Assembly: GCA_027943335.1 (NCBI GenBank)
Contig: BSBK01007741.1
Location: forward strand, 630,001 to 694,000
DNA: 64,000 nucleotides
Origin: Chamaecyparis obtusa
Lineage: Eukaryota; Streptophyta; Pinopsida; Cupressales; Cupressaceae
Reading direction: 5' to 3'
The translations under genes were made by a program, and so were the position numbers. The notes beneath the pieces were generated by a model. The model was not told where the DNA came from, searched no databases, and saw only the letters and a program-made list of their open reading frames with translations. Each line of letters starts with the position of its first letter. Within the stretch, counting starts at the first letter, position 1. Below are positions 1 through 12,200 of this stretch, in pieces.

Positions 1-623
1 AATGCTTTGTCAGTCACTATACTTAAAGAATTTCAAAATATTTATATCAAATATTAGAAATACACATAGAGCCTTTTAAACACTGATCTCTGCAAAAACA
101 ACTCCACTGCTGACCAGTGCCTTATCCATTGGGCAACACCTTTACTACAAGATTTTTTATACATAAACAAATATATTGAACTTTAATAGCCCAGCCCATT
201 GAAAATGCTATCACCTTGTGGTCGATTTTATCAAAGGGATCCTATATTCATACTACTTACTCATATCCTTATGTAACACTTAAAGAATTTATGCCATGTC
301 TAAAGCTTATTTAATCTGATCCCAAATTAGAGCCGAAGAACATAAACATACACACAAAGAATATCTATGTAATGAATTTCAATAATTCATAACTCAAAGA
401 GAGATACACATAGGAGAGACTTGAACTTTGGATTTTCTTCAAATGCTATATCAATATCATGTATAAAAAAATGCTTTAAAGTGCAAAACTGTCTGGATTT
501 AACTTGAACCAGCAATATTTCTTTCTTACAAAAATATGCCTAATATATTCTACCATATCCTAGACTCAAAACTTATCAGATAATATGCTCAAGTTTTGGT
601 CCTTTACAATGATCCTGGTAATC

Positions 624-632
624 CTTTTATAG
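624..632 (-). promoter_or_regulatory. TATA box of the giant LTR (3' copy)
   Basis: Minus-strand CTATAAAAG. The same sequence is preserved at 28077-28085 in the other LTR. It lies about 95 bp downstream of the stop codon of the LTR ORF, so transcription of the element would start near position 600 and nearly all upstream sequence is U3. Confidence 0.6.
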
Positions 633-725
633 AAACAAGGATTGCATACAAGCTTCAGATCTTTCTTACAAAAGACAAAAAGAATTTTTCATATAAGACA
701 AAAAAGGAAAAATAACATCTTCTTG

Positions 726-3700
726 TTACAATTTTACAAAATATTTGCAGAGATGAGCACCAAAATTTGCAACAAATACCAAGGTCAGTTCATCCTCTAC
801 CAGGTGTAGCATCCGTGCATTCTTCAACTGTTTGATGTTTCTAGCACTGTTTACAAAAAAAATTAACGAGCTTGGGGCATCGCCACCTGTTTCCTCCTCT
901 GTAGATGTATCCTCTTCTTTCTCACTCTATACAAGATATGTTGTCTCCCAAGATGTAAAAGTATCCTGATTTGGCCAATTGAAAGCCAGAATCTCATCCC
1001 TTTTTGGTAGGATTTTTTCCCAACCAGAAACCACTTGGTGAAGCTTAGTCATTACTTTAGTGAAGTGTATTCTAGTGTCCTGTAGCATCTCAATTACTTG
1101 TATGAAAGGGGTATTATCATTTGTACCTAAAACAATATCAATTTTAGCCAACACACCATTATTAAATTTTTCCAACCATTTCTCCCTATCCTCTATGGTT
1201 CCATCTTCTTTAACAAGACCATGGAATACTTGGAAATTGTCCTTTAAATACCTAACCCTTAAGAGTTCAACCTTCCTCTTATACCCCTCCCTATTTACAT
1301 CAAAATCAAAAAGGCATTTAACAATTTTATAAGTATTTGTTAATTGAACATTTATAATACCTTGATTTTTAATTGAATCAAAGAATGACTTCAACATATT
1401 CTCCCTAGGAACCCAATTATCCAAAATTTTGCCTATAGTGGCCACCTCTTTCTTAAAAGAGACCAAAATTTTAGCAAATTGCTTAGCACTCTTATAAACT
1501 TCTTTTGGCTTTATATTGGTAGAAAAGTGTAAAATAGCATCTTTTATTCTCTTCTCATACCTCTTCTTTTCTCTCTGTTCTATTTCTTCATTGCTCATGG
1601 AAGGAGGAAAAGGGGATAATGAATATTCAACAATAGGACTTGAAGAAGAAGGCCCAACAGGGGAAGAGGAAATTTTCAAATGTCCTAAAGCTCTAATTGG
1701 ACCCTCTTATCCCAACCTTTTCTTCAATTCTACAATCAATTTGTCCTTTTCAAACGTTCCCTACTTAAAATTCCCATAGGCTTTCAGTATTGTTTCAAAC
1801 CTTATTGTGAGCTCTTCCTTTTCCCTAGCTTCCTTCTCTGCTACCTTCTCTGCAAGCTGGGCTGTGGCCACCACCATACCTGATGCTTCAATCATAGAAG
1901 TTTCAATAACCCTTTTCACTATAAGACCACCAGAAAGATCACTTCTAGTAATCTATTTTCCTTTGTTCTTTTCTTCCCTTTTCAAGGACCACATGACCAA
2001 GGCCTGATGGTCATTACTGAAATCAACTCCTATAATGGCCTATTCTACCTCCTCCTTGGTCTTATACATAGGAGTAGTCTTCTTCCTAAATGCATCAAGG
2101 ACCACTACATCTTCTATATCCCATTCTGGGAGGATAAGTACTCCTACAATTCTTAATAGCTCTATCCCCTGTTCTAGAGTAGTTTTTTCAAAAATTTTAG
2201 TCATCTCCTTCCTAACTTCATCTTCTATGATCTTGAGATCTTTATTTGGATTTTTCTTATTTCTCTTTTCACATGTTTCCTCAAACTAATTCAGATTCAA
2301 TTTCCAAAGAAATTGCACAAAAGCCCTAGCTTTCACAAAGTCATCATCAGCTAGGAATTCATCACATGCTTGCTTGACTATAGGGTCTAGTTCTGTACCT
2401 ACCATTTTTTCTGCTGTTAAGCCTAGCTCAGGCTCTCTTGGTTACTTTGGCAATCCTTCATTAATCTCTTCATAAGTCATAAAAATTTGACCTTTAGAGC
2501 CCATTTGTCGTGCCTACTCTATACTCTCTTGATCATCCTTGATAATTAGAGGTGATTGAGAAGGAGAGTATTCCTCTTCTAAATCTTGGTGCCTCTCTTC
2601 TAATTTTCATTTCTTGGTGGGAGGTGAGAAATTAGGGATGTTCTCAAGTGGTTTATCCTAAGGTGTGTCTATAACATCCATAACTTCCTTGTGTTTCTTC
2701 ACGTACTATGATGTAGAAGGGACATCCTCCTTTTTCTTTATTTGTTCCTCTTGTCACACTCTGGGATTGCCATATTGTAACTAGTCTTTCTCTGCACCAC
2801 ATACTTGCCCGGAGGTAGTACCCTTGTGAATGTAGTTTGGCTCAGTTTTGTTTGAGCTTTCCTTGGGTTTTCACCTATGACCTTCTCTTTCTTCTCATTT
2901 GAGGTCTGATAGATCTCTTTAAAATTGCCCATGAGAGTATCTATTTTCTTTCCCATAGGATTGATACTCTTTAGGGGATCATAACCTAGATCAAACTGTC
3001 TGACAAAATCCAATGTATTCTTATACACCAACCACTTTTCTTTCCTAACTTCTTGATCCTGCAATCTTGGGATATTCCTGATAATATCTTTAGGGAAATT
3101 GAAAATGTGGCTTATTGCTAAGCATCTGACTCTCCTTTTGAACATTTCATTATAGAACCCCTCTGGGTCTGCTGTCCTAACAACTTTGGTAGCCATATGA
3201 TATGTTTCCAATAAATTATCCATATGAACCCATCCACCCTTTGTAATTATAAACTAGTGGGAAATTATAATATTTGGGAACAAATTTCCTCTACCCTTGC
3301 CTGTGAGGTTGTTTGTCTCAATTTCCCCCAATTGTCTAAAGAATTCTGCAATACCAATCTTAAGGGGAACTTGATATGGTAATATATATAGAGCCCCTCT
3401 AAAATCATATAATCTAATGATAGTAGAATAAGGATAGAATATGACATCCCCCCAATTATGTAATATTTTGAGGTCTTTAGCAAATTGTTCTAGCCTAACA
3501 AGTTCAGCCAAGGTAGTTGGGGCTCTTGGGTTTTCATGAACAAATTTCAATCTCAATCTTGCTGCAAAACATTTATCAAATTGTAGGAAACTACTATCCT
3601 TCCTGTCTCATGTCATGCTGAGGTTCCATAATTGGACTAGCATGTCTTCACCATCCCTCTATTTTAAAAAACTCATTTCCTCCTCAAAATAGTCAGCACC

Positions 3701-4576
3701 TTTAAACAAGAACATGTACATTATGAAAGAGTACTGACAGAATGGCTTATCAAGTTTTCTTTTTTGGATTGCCATCAATCCAGTATGAATGAATTTAGAA
3801 ATGAAAGGGACATAATCAAATGTAACTAACAAGTGTGAATGCAAAATTTGGACCATCATGTAAATCAAATGTACTTGCATCTTCTCTTCAGCATCTTCCC
3901 CAAAAACCTGACCTAATGACCAATATGCACCTCTTGCTCTTACATCAAAATAGTTCATTTTGAAAGGCTCATGTGTGCTGGGCCCTATGACAACCATTTT
4001 TCCAACCTTACCACACAACTCCTTCACAGGACCATTTCTGAGATAATTCCTCTGTGCACCATATACTTCTCTCAATTCTTCAAAATTAATTTGTTCTAGG
4101 TTGTTTGAGGGTTCACTTAATCTAAAAATTGTCCTGATTTCTTCAACAAAAATTTTCATTAACAATTGTCCTCTAGCATCCCTAATTTCCCTAGTAATAG
4201 GGTCATAATTCTTTGCAACCTAAATCATTAGGACTGCATCTAAGAAAATGCTAGGCACTAAAAGCTTCCCTAAATCAAACTGCCATATATTACTGGTGGG
4301 AATAGGGGCATTTCTTTGGTTGAACCCTACTGTGAACAATGTAAAACCAGTGATATCAGAGATGCCACTTGCATTGAGCATACCAATCTTAGCATCCCTA
4401 ATATAATACCCTGTATCATACAATCCATCTCCAACCTTTACCCTAGGTTCTTTTGGCATTAATTATTTCACCTTTACTAGGTCAGTTGTCAAACTGGGCA
4501 ATAACTATAGCAAATCTTCATACAAACCCCTCTTACTATAATCAGTCTCGCCAGACAATTCCTTCCTAGGCAGCAT
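726..4576 (-). pseudogene. Long ORF inside the U3 region of the giant LTR (copy A), unknown product
   Basis: Minus-strand open segments run from an ATG at 4576 to a TAA at 728-726, about 1,280 codons. Readable stretches are 4459-4220, 4165-3659, 3556-3254, 3223-2738, 1679-927 and on to 726. They are separated mainly by single stop codons in a constant frame. The same chain occurs at 47659-46058 plus 30059-28180 in the other LTR, with stops at different places: TAG at 4222-4220 is CAG at 47305-47303. The N-terminal two thirds are mixed alpha/beta-like. The middle (about 2700-1680) is rich in Glu and Lys, and the C-terminus is probably helical. I see no RT, protease, zinc finger, signal peptide or membrane segment and recognise no family. 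Because it sits in U3 it would be copied at both ends of the provirus and lie at the 3' end of the genomic RNA. It may be a captured gene or an Ogre-type extra ORF relocated into the LTR. Confidence 0.72.
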
Positions 4577-4955
4577 TTTTAGGGCTCTTATCTTATGTAG
4601 TTGGTGTAAAAGAAAAATACAGAATTGTAATGATTTTCTTTCTAATAGGAACAAAAAGTGCAAGAATCACCAACCTTTTTCTTCAAATTTTTTAGAAAAT
4701 GACAATCAGTCTATGCACATTTCTCGCCTAGCTCTCTACAAACTTTGATCTCCTTGTGGTTTTCTAAAAAAAGCATAGATCTTTGAGATATTAGCGATCA
4801 GAAGCAATCATTTCAGCAATTTACTCCACATGATTTCACCATTAATTCTTTGAGAGATCGAACTGTCGGTGTCCAATGGGAAAAATTGAATTTCACGCCT
4901 TTCTGTATCAAGTTTTAATTTGGACCATTGATCTTCTTTTAAAGAAAATCTAACA

Positions 4956-5830
4956 GTTGTCGCATGATCACAAAGCTTGAAAGAAACCTATGTGAACACG
5001 TGACAACCATTAGATCAATCTGTATCGATGGAAATCCTTAAACACATCATCCAAGACCCACTTAGCACCTTGGATTTTTGCCTACCATTAGATGCTTCAT
5101 CTGACAGTCACTTTTATTTCGCCTTTATGACTAGACATAAAGTAGGCCATCATGGCCTTGATACCTAATTGATGGTTTTCACATGATTTCATGGCTTGTA
5201 AAGATTCCATGCAATCAAGAGACAACCGTTAGATCCTCCACTTGGTGTTGATACCTTTAGTAACTGGCCCCACTTTGCTTCAGCCAATCAGAAATGTCCA
5301 CGTTGCTTTACTTGGTAAGTAGAAGTGTAACCTTTTCTTACTCAGCACTAGTGCTACTGACATTTTCCACATCATCAAACACCTTAGACCAACTAGTAGT
5401 GGCCATGTGTGACACCTGGCAGTGGATCCACCATTCTCTTATGCCTGGGAATAAAGTTAAATATACAGTTGTCACATGATCGCATGGGCTCAAAAGACAA
5501 CATGTGAACATGTGACCACCATTAGATCTTCTGTAGACTGTCAGTCCTGGAGATTCTCTCAAAGCTGTGCCCATTCTTTTCAACTAATGGGGAGTTGCCA
5601 TGTTGAAATATCTGGTAGGTGGACATAGGATTTTCCCACTTAAGTGGTATCCTTGTCAATGGTTTCCATGTCAGCAAATATTATAACCAATCAGAAAGGT
5701 CCATGTGTATACATCTGGCAGTGGTCCCACTTGCTATAAGCGCTTAAGGAATAAATAAGATCGACAGCTATTGCATGATCACATGGGCTTAAAAGATTCT
5801 ATGTGAACAAGTGACAACCATTAGATTTAA
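4956..5830. repeat. Imperfect ~220-300 bp repeat units with inverted repeats in U3
   Basis: Four related blocks begin near 4956, 5175, 5468 and 5767. Each starts with a GTTGTCGCATGATC-like string, passes through a CCATGTGAAC-like core and ends in GCGACAACC-like sequence followed by RTTAGAT. Spacing is 219, 293 and 299 bp. The other LTR carries the same series from about 48035 to 48906. Unit ends are complementary and could form hairpins. Confidence 0.65.
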
Positions 5831-6252
5831 ATTTTAGATTCCAAGCGGACTATAGTGTCGAAACATTAGGAAACAAGGCGATTAGGACTTAGGAATATTT
5901 AGGAAAATCATCGGGCTTAGACTTAGGAAAAATTAAAAGGGGTCAGGCTTAGGTAAATGAAAACTGTTATAAGATGACCCTGTGTGGTGATATTTTTAAA
6001 ACACATGTGCCTTATTTCCTTAAGTGATTTGAAAAATGCAATGTCAAAATAGAAACCTAAAGGAAAACCTAGGGTTTTAATGAAGATAAAGGTATTTAGG
6101 GCTTGCTAAATTTTAAAGAGAGCTTGGTAATTCTGCAAGATTTTTCTAGGTTTTTATAGAAAAATTTTCTTAGCTTCAGGATCATATAGACAAATTTCAA
6201 CTTTGTAAGGAATTGTAAGATTTTATGTTTTTTGAAAATTGAAGTGCCAACA

Positions 6253-6430
6253 GTGGCTCTATCTGAGGATGTATGCCTCTTGTAGGCATGATAAGAATTC
6301 AGAATCTCTGGATTAAGCAGACCATCTACTAAAACAAAACCGCTAACCTACTCACACAAACTGAAACAAACACACAACTGGAAGGGAAAACTAACTACTA
6401 TTCATGGATAATGAGAGTACCTTAAGAAAA
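6253..6430 (-). other. 3' untranslated segment and candidate PPT of the giant element
   Basis: This short stretch lies between the integrase stop (6433-6431) and the 3' LTR start (6252). On the minus strand the last 20 bases before TGTTGG read CATCCTCAGATAGAGCCAC, which is only weakly purine-rich. I assign the polypurine tract by position, not by composition. Confidence 0.4.
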
Positions 6431-7957
6431 TTACAGCTTGAGGAATTGTCCATGAACTAGCAATTCCATTTCATTTCCAATCAAGTCCTTCAAGATATAT
6501 GAATTAGATCCCCATTCTTGATTGATTAAATATGGTCCCAACCAAATAGGATCAAACTTGCTATGTTTACCCTTGTCCTCAAGCCTAGCATTCCACATTA
6601 AGACCAAATCATTAGTTTTAAATCCCCTAACTATGGTTTTCTTGTCATACAAATTTTTGGATTTCAATTGAAATTTGAAATTTATATCATGTGCTTCCCT
6701 TCTCAATTCATCCAATTGTATGAAGTCTTGTAATCTGATCTTCATTTCATCATCCTAATCATCATCATATAATTGAATGAATTTGTACATATGTAGTAAG
6801 TTATTTTGTGGTAATCTAGCATGAATACCATCTACCAAATCAAAAGGAGCACATCCAATGTCTTTATTAATTGTTACTTTGTCAGCCCATAGAGCTAATT
6901 GTAGTTTGGAGTCCCTCTTGTTTGTATCTAGGACTCTTTTCAAAATTTTAATCAAGCATTTGTTGCTTGATTTAGCCTGACCATTACCCTAAGGATGATA
7001 GGGAGTAGCATAAGAAATTTTGATCCCATATTGTAGAAAAAAGCTAACAAATTCTTCAGATCTGAAACACATAGCATTGTCCACAATCATAACCTCAGGG
7101 CATCCAAACCTTGTCAAAAGATTTTGCATCAGAAAATTAGTCACCACTTTACTAGTGGCTCTTTTAGTGGGAATTGCTTCCACCCACTTTTTGAAGTAGT
7201 CAGTTGCAACCAAGATCCTTGAGTGTCCTCCACTGGACTTATTTGGGATTTCTCCTATGAAGTCCATGCCCCATTTTTGAAAAGGGGCCTCAACTGCTAT
7301 TGGGATTAAAGGCAAATTTCTAGTAAATTTTAATTTTCTTGAGAATCTCTGACAGACATCACATCTTTTTAAAAAAGCATGTGCATCTTTGAAAATACTA
7401 GGTCACCAAAAACCACACCTTAATATCTTATGTATAGTAGTCTTGGCCATGTAATGGTCACCACACACACCTTTATGCATTTCCTGCAGCAACCTTTCAA
7501 CTCTTTGAGGATCAACACACTTCAACAGGACACCTTCATTACTCCTCCACCATAATTCACCTTTAATAATCACATACTTTGAAGCATGTAATTTCATAAT
7601 TCTCTTTTTGTGGTCATCCATGTTAGAAGTAAGTAACAACTTTTGTAGATATCCAATGATATCTTTATACCACTTACAACAATCCAAATCACAGATGTAT
7701 GGTCTTTGTTCTTCTTCAAGAACATTGATGTGGTTAGCTTCTAGATTTCTTTGAGCCATAAGTTTGGCTAACCATAATCCTCTTAGCAACTTCATGATCT
7801 GGATGTCAATATTGAACTCCTGGATTCTATTTATCCACCTACACCTTCTTCCTGAGATCTCTTGCTGAACCAAGATGTCCTTCACAGTAGCACTAGGCAC
7901 ATATGCAATTACAATTTCCCCAACCAAATAACATCTAAATTTTTTTATAGCCTTGAC
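6431..7957 (-). pseudogene. Ty3 RNase H C-terminus and integrase of the giant element
   Basis: Minus strand, entering from the Copia A insertion site. Positions 7957-7750 continue the Ty3 RNase H, with the conserved SGRRCRWINRIQEF block. The integrase follows. Its HHCC zinc finger has two His (MHKGVCGDH) near 7500-7460 and a CDVC near 7350. The core has Asp in WGMDFIGE (about 7270) and Asp in VDNAMCF (about 7080). A C-terminal GPY-type block lies near 6530. The catalytic Glu that normally follows the PQGNGQA motif reads Lys (AAA), and the Gln of that motif is a TAG at 6991-6989. Further stops and gaps separate the blocks. No chromodomain is seen before the stop at 6433-6431. The copy cannot be active. 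Confidence 0.85.
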
Positions 7958-9155
7958 TATTAGAAATGAATTTTGAATGTTGGCAGTCATTCTATAGTAG
8001 TTGTTGTTGTGTTCAAGACTATGATTGTCATTGATGTCAACACAGTGATCTTCTAGAGACTAGCAAAGAAGCAGATAGTGTTTTGATTAGCGCATGTGTG
8101 ATATTGTAGTTGGAGCTATGCAATGTTGAGGTTATACTCTTTGATATTTTATATATCTATGGTTAAGAGCATAGACAATAATTCATTGATTCATGAAAGA
8201 TATGAGCATTTTCATAAAAGTAGTATTCAGGTAGTGTTCCTGAGTAGCAGTTTGTGGAAATCGAATGATATCTCCTAATCGGGATGGAATTTGGTTTTGC
8301 GCAGTTAAAGGGAAGTTTGAGACACATTGATGATGATGTGGTTCACATCACAAACTTTGAGGTCACATGAGTGAAGAGTTATTACATTTGGAAGCCAAGA
8401 GTTTTTGTGTAATTTTGATGTAGCGTATGGAAATTTTTATTTTGTAATTGTGTGCCGACTCATTTGTAATTATTTGAGTGTGGTATAAAGAAAGAAATGT
8501 TTTTCCTTATTTTATGTAGTTGAAATGAGAAAAGAGTGTGAGCATGGTTTGGTTGCATGCAAATGTAAGCATGAAGTGAAGAAAAGAGCCTAAGAGATTG
8601 TGAAACTGAAATTGTGAAGGAAGACATGTGAAGTACAGAGATCTGGAATTGAGATCTAGTGTAGCAATGAGTGCGGTTTGGCATAGTAAGGAGGTAACAT
8701 ATTTCATATTATTCTACTAAATAATATCAAGGTTATTTGGATAGTGTGTTCAGTTATCTTACCCTAAAGTTGTTTGGGTAGTGGGTCCTTCTGTCTTCCA
8801 TAACTCTTAACAGGGTTAGAATCTTTTAACAGGGATTCAAAATCTCCTAATAGGGATTTATATGTACTGAATGTATTTCATAAGACTCCTAATAGAGTCC
8901 ATCCTCTCACAAGGAATATTCATATTAGTGCATCTTTTGTGGGCATCATTCCCACCGGGGTTTACTCTTTGATCAAGAGGTTCCCTAGTCAACATATCTT
9001 GTGTTATTGTGTCATTGTGTATGAATATCTTTGTATTGTTAGTAATTGCATTGCTTACATGGTTAAATGTTGTTGAAGATGTTAAAAGTTATAATTATCT
9101 GATAACTAATTCACCCCCCCCTCTCAGCTATCTTGGTGGACTTTACTTTCTAACA
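7958..9155 (+). repeat. 5' LTR of Copia A
   Basis: 1,198 bp, matching 13733-14932 throughout with scattered substitutions. A TATA box lies at 8484-8490. About 330-420 bp further on is a cluster of CTAACAGGG-type repeats (8818-8930), then GATTCACC and a C-run (about 9109-9122) before the CTAACA end. Confidence 0.93.
8484..8490 (+). promoter_or_regulatory. LTR TATA box of Copia A
   Basis: TATAAAG about 525 bp into the 5' LTR; the same motif is kept in the 3' LTR near 14259. It is the likely U3/R promoter element. Confidence 0.5.
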
Positions 9156-9157
9156 AC

Positions 9158-9169
9158 TGGTATCAGAGC
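9158..9169 (+). other. Primer binding site of Copia A (tRNA-iMet)
   Basis: TGGTATCAGAGC begins two bases after the LTR end, the standard plant Copia primer site complementary to the 3' end of initiator tRNA-Met. Confidence 0.85.
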
Positions 9170-9211
9170 AGCAGGTCCTTGAAAGGAAATTTTAATAGCT
9201 TAAGGAGATCC

Positions 9212-12200
9212 ATGGTGAATTTCAGGAAAGAAAGCCCTAAGTTTGATGGAGTAAATTTTGACAGCTGGAAGGAAAAGATGAAGACACATCTATTGTGTTT
9301 AGGACCAGGCTATTGGTTGATTACAAAGAATGAAAGAACTATAATTGAAGAAGATAGTCTTGAAACAAGTTCTAAAGATGAGGTAGATCTATTCATGTGT
9401 AACATACTTGCAAGAGAAGCACTCTTAACAGCACTTCTAGAGAATGATTACAGTCAGGTAAAATGTTTTAAGAAATCTAATGAAATTTGGAAAGCTTTAC
9501 ACTCTACTTTTGAAGGTGATGAACATGCAAAAAGAGCTAGATTACATAATTGGATATGTACATTTGAAGATATTAGAATGATGGAAGATGAATCTATAAG
9601 AAGCTATATTGGTATAAGAATGTCAAAAATTGTTGCAGGGATAAAATCTTGTGGAGGATCAAAGGCAAAGAATGAAGTGATATGGAAAATTCTGAGGACA
9701 TTGACTCCTATATTTAAGAAGACAAACAAATGATTGAACAAGTTATGCCTTGTACTACAAACTTTACAAGAGAGACTCTTCTTGGAAGATTGGAAGTAGC
9801 AGAGATAAACTTGAGGTTATTAGGAGACTTACCTAGAATGGAGATAGCATTCAGTGCTCTTAGTATTCATCCTACTTTGTCAAGAAGTACCAATGTGAGT
9901 GGAGATTATGCCAGTAGCAGTAGATCTAGAAATGAATAAGATAAGAATATTGAAGAAGGTATTTTCTTGCTTGTGAAAAGAGAACCAGACAGTAAGAAAT
10001 TTTTTAAATGTTGGACTTGTCAAGAATATGGTCATTTTGCATCTAAATGTCCTAAGAGAGTTAAGAAGTACGTAAATAATTTCAAGCCTAGAAGATCTAA
10101 GGAATGTTATTATGCTAATGATGAAGATCTTGAAGCTAGCATAGAAAGAACTTTAAGTGAAAGTGATACTAAGAATAATGATGAAATAGGATTTGTAGCA
10201 ATTAAAGAAGAAAATTTTGAATCTAATATTAAAGAAGAAAAAGCATTAGTTTCCCAAGTTGAAAAGAAAGCTGATTGGATTATAGACAATGGTTGTTCAC
10301 ATCATATGACTGGAGATATGAAGAAGTTCATAAAGTTTAACAATTATGATGGAGGAGTTGTTAGATTTGGTAACAATGCACCTTGTTTGATTAAAGGTAT
10401 AGGATCTATTACTCTTGATGGAAAGACTAATACTGATGATGTTTACTTTGTTGATGGATTGAAACATAATATTTTAAGTGTTGGAAAGTTAGTGGATAAG
10501 GGATATCAAGTTTGGTTTACTGAGAAAACTTGTGTGATAAAGGATAAAGATGGAAATCTAATTGGAACTAGATCTAGAACTAGAGGTAATGTATTTCAAT
10601 TGAATCCTACTGAGATGACATGGTTGATTACTAAAATTGATGACAATTGGTTATGGCATAGAAGGTTTTGTCATATAAACTATGATAACATTGTCAAAGT
10701 GAGTACTGCACTTGTAGTAAGGGATTTTCCTAAAATTATGAAGCCTACTAACATGATTTGCAAAGAATGTGTGATGGCTAAGTAGAAGAGAAGTTCATTT
10801 CCTAGTAAGAAGTTCACATCAGCAGAGAAGTTGGAGATTGTTTATATAGACTTGAGCGGTCCTACAAGGACTAGAGGATTCTATGGAGAAAGGTATTTTA
10901 TGATTCTTGTTGATGATTTTACAAGAATGATGTGGATTGCATTTCTGAAAGAAAAATTTGAAGCATTTGATAAGTTTAAGATCATTAAGAATAAAGTTGA
11001 GAATGAATCTGGAATGAAGATTAAATGTTTGAGATCTGATAGAGGTCGAGAATTTACTTCTAGAGAGTTTAACACTTATTGTGAAGTGACTGGTATTAAG
11101 AGACAATTTTCAGCCCCTAGAACACCTGAACAAAATGGTATTAAAGAAAGAAGAAACAAGTCAGTAACTGAAGCAGCAAGAGCTATGTTATTTGAGAATA
11201 TGTTGGTGAAGACATTTTGGAGAGAAGCAGTGAATACAACAGTCTATACAATAAATAGAGTACAAATCAGAGCAGACACAGATAAGACACCTTATGAATT
11301 ATGGTTTGGACATGCACCCTCAGTTAAGTATTTTAGACTTTTGGAAGCAAATGTTATATAAAGAGAGATGATGATATTGGAAATTTTGATCCTAGAAGTG
11401 ATGAAGGTATTTTTCTTGGATATTCTTTGAAGAGAAAAGCATATAGATGTTATAATAAGAGAACTAAAACTATTGTTGAGAGAACAAATGTTAAAGTTGA
11501 TGAGAAATTTAAAATTTAGGAAAGAATGCTTGATTATGAATCTACTGAAGAAGCTAATCCTCAACCTAACATTGAAACTACTGAATTATTCTATGAGACT
11601 GACAGTGAATTGTTGAATGAGAATCATACTTAGAAGAAACCAGAGAAGAATCTAAAGAAGAATCTACAATTGAAGCAAGAGCTGTGACTATGACACCGAA
11701 CAGGTATCTATCTAGACATCATCCTATTGAACAAGTTATTGGAAGTTTGGACAGAGGAGTTATGACTAGAAATAAGGTACATTTATGTTTGATTTCTCAA
11801 ATTGAACCTAAATCTACTAATGAAGCTTGTGAAGATGAACATTGGATTAATGCTATGAAAGAAGAACTAGATCAAATTGAAAAGAACAAGACATGGGAAT
11901 TGGTTCCTAGACCTAAAGACAAGAATGTGATTAGAACTAAATGGGTATTCAGAAACAAGATGAATGAACAAGGAGAAGTAGTAAGAAACAAAGCAATATT
12001 AGTATGTAAGGGATACTCGCAGCAAGAAGGAATTGAATATGAAGAAACCTTTGCACCAGTAGCAAGACTTGAAGTAGTAAGAATTTTTTTGGCTTATGTA
12101 GCTTTTAAGAAATTCAAAGTGTATCAAATGGATGTGAAGTCTACATTTCTGAATGGTGAATTGGAAGAAGAAGTCTACATTGAGCAGCCTGAAGGTTTTC

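Larger units (their letters stand above)
1..6252 (-). repeat. 3' LTR of the giant Tat-like element (left end missing)
   Basis: The segment is co-linear with 27461-30059 plus 46058-49333 over its whole visible length. It ends at 6252 with CCAACA, which is TGTTGG on the minus strand. By comparison with the other LTR, about 300 bp of its far end lie left of position 1. Relative to this copy, the 5' LTR lacks about 370 bp (near 1560-1930). From minus-strand start to end it holds a repeat field (5830-4956), a long ORF (4576-726), a TATA box (632-624), then R/U5. Confidence 0.88.

Noticed and set aside
1060..2289. Series of plus-strand frames (1060-1332, 1516-1779, 1807-2007, 2035-2289).
   Set aside because: They lie opposite the U3 ORF chain, which has the longer frame, the conserved ends in both LTRs and stops explained by single substitutions.
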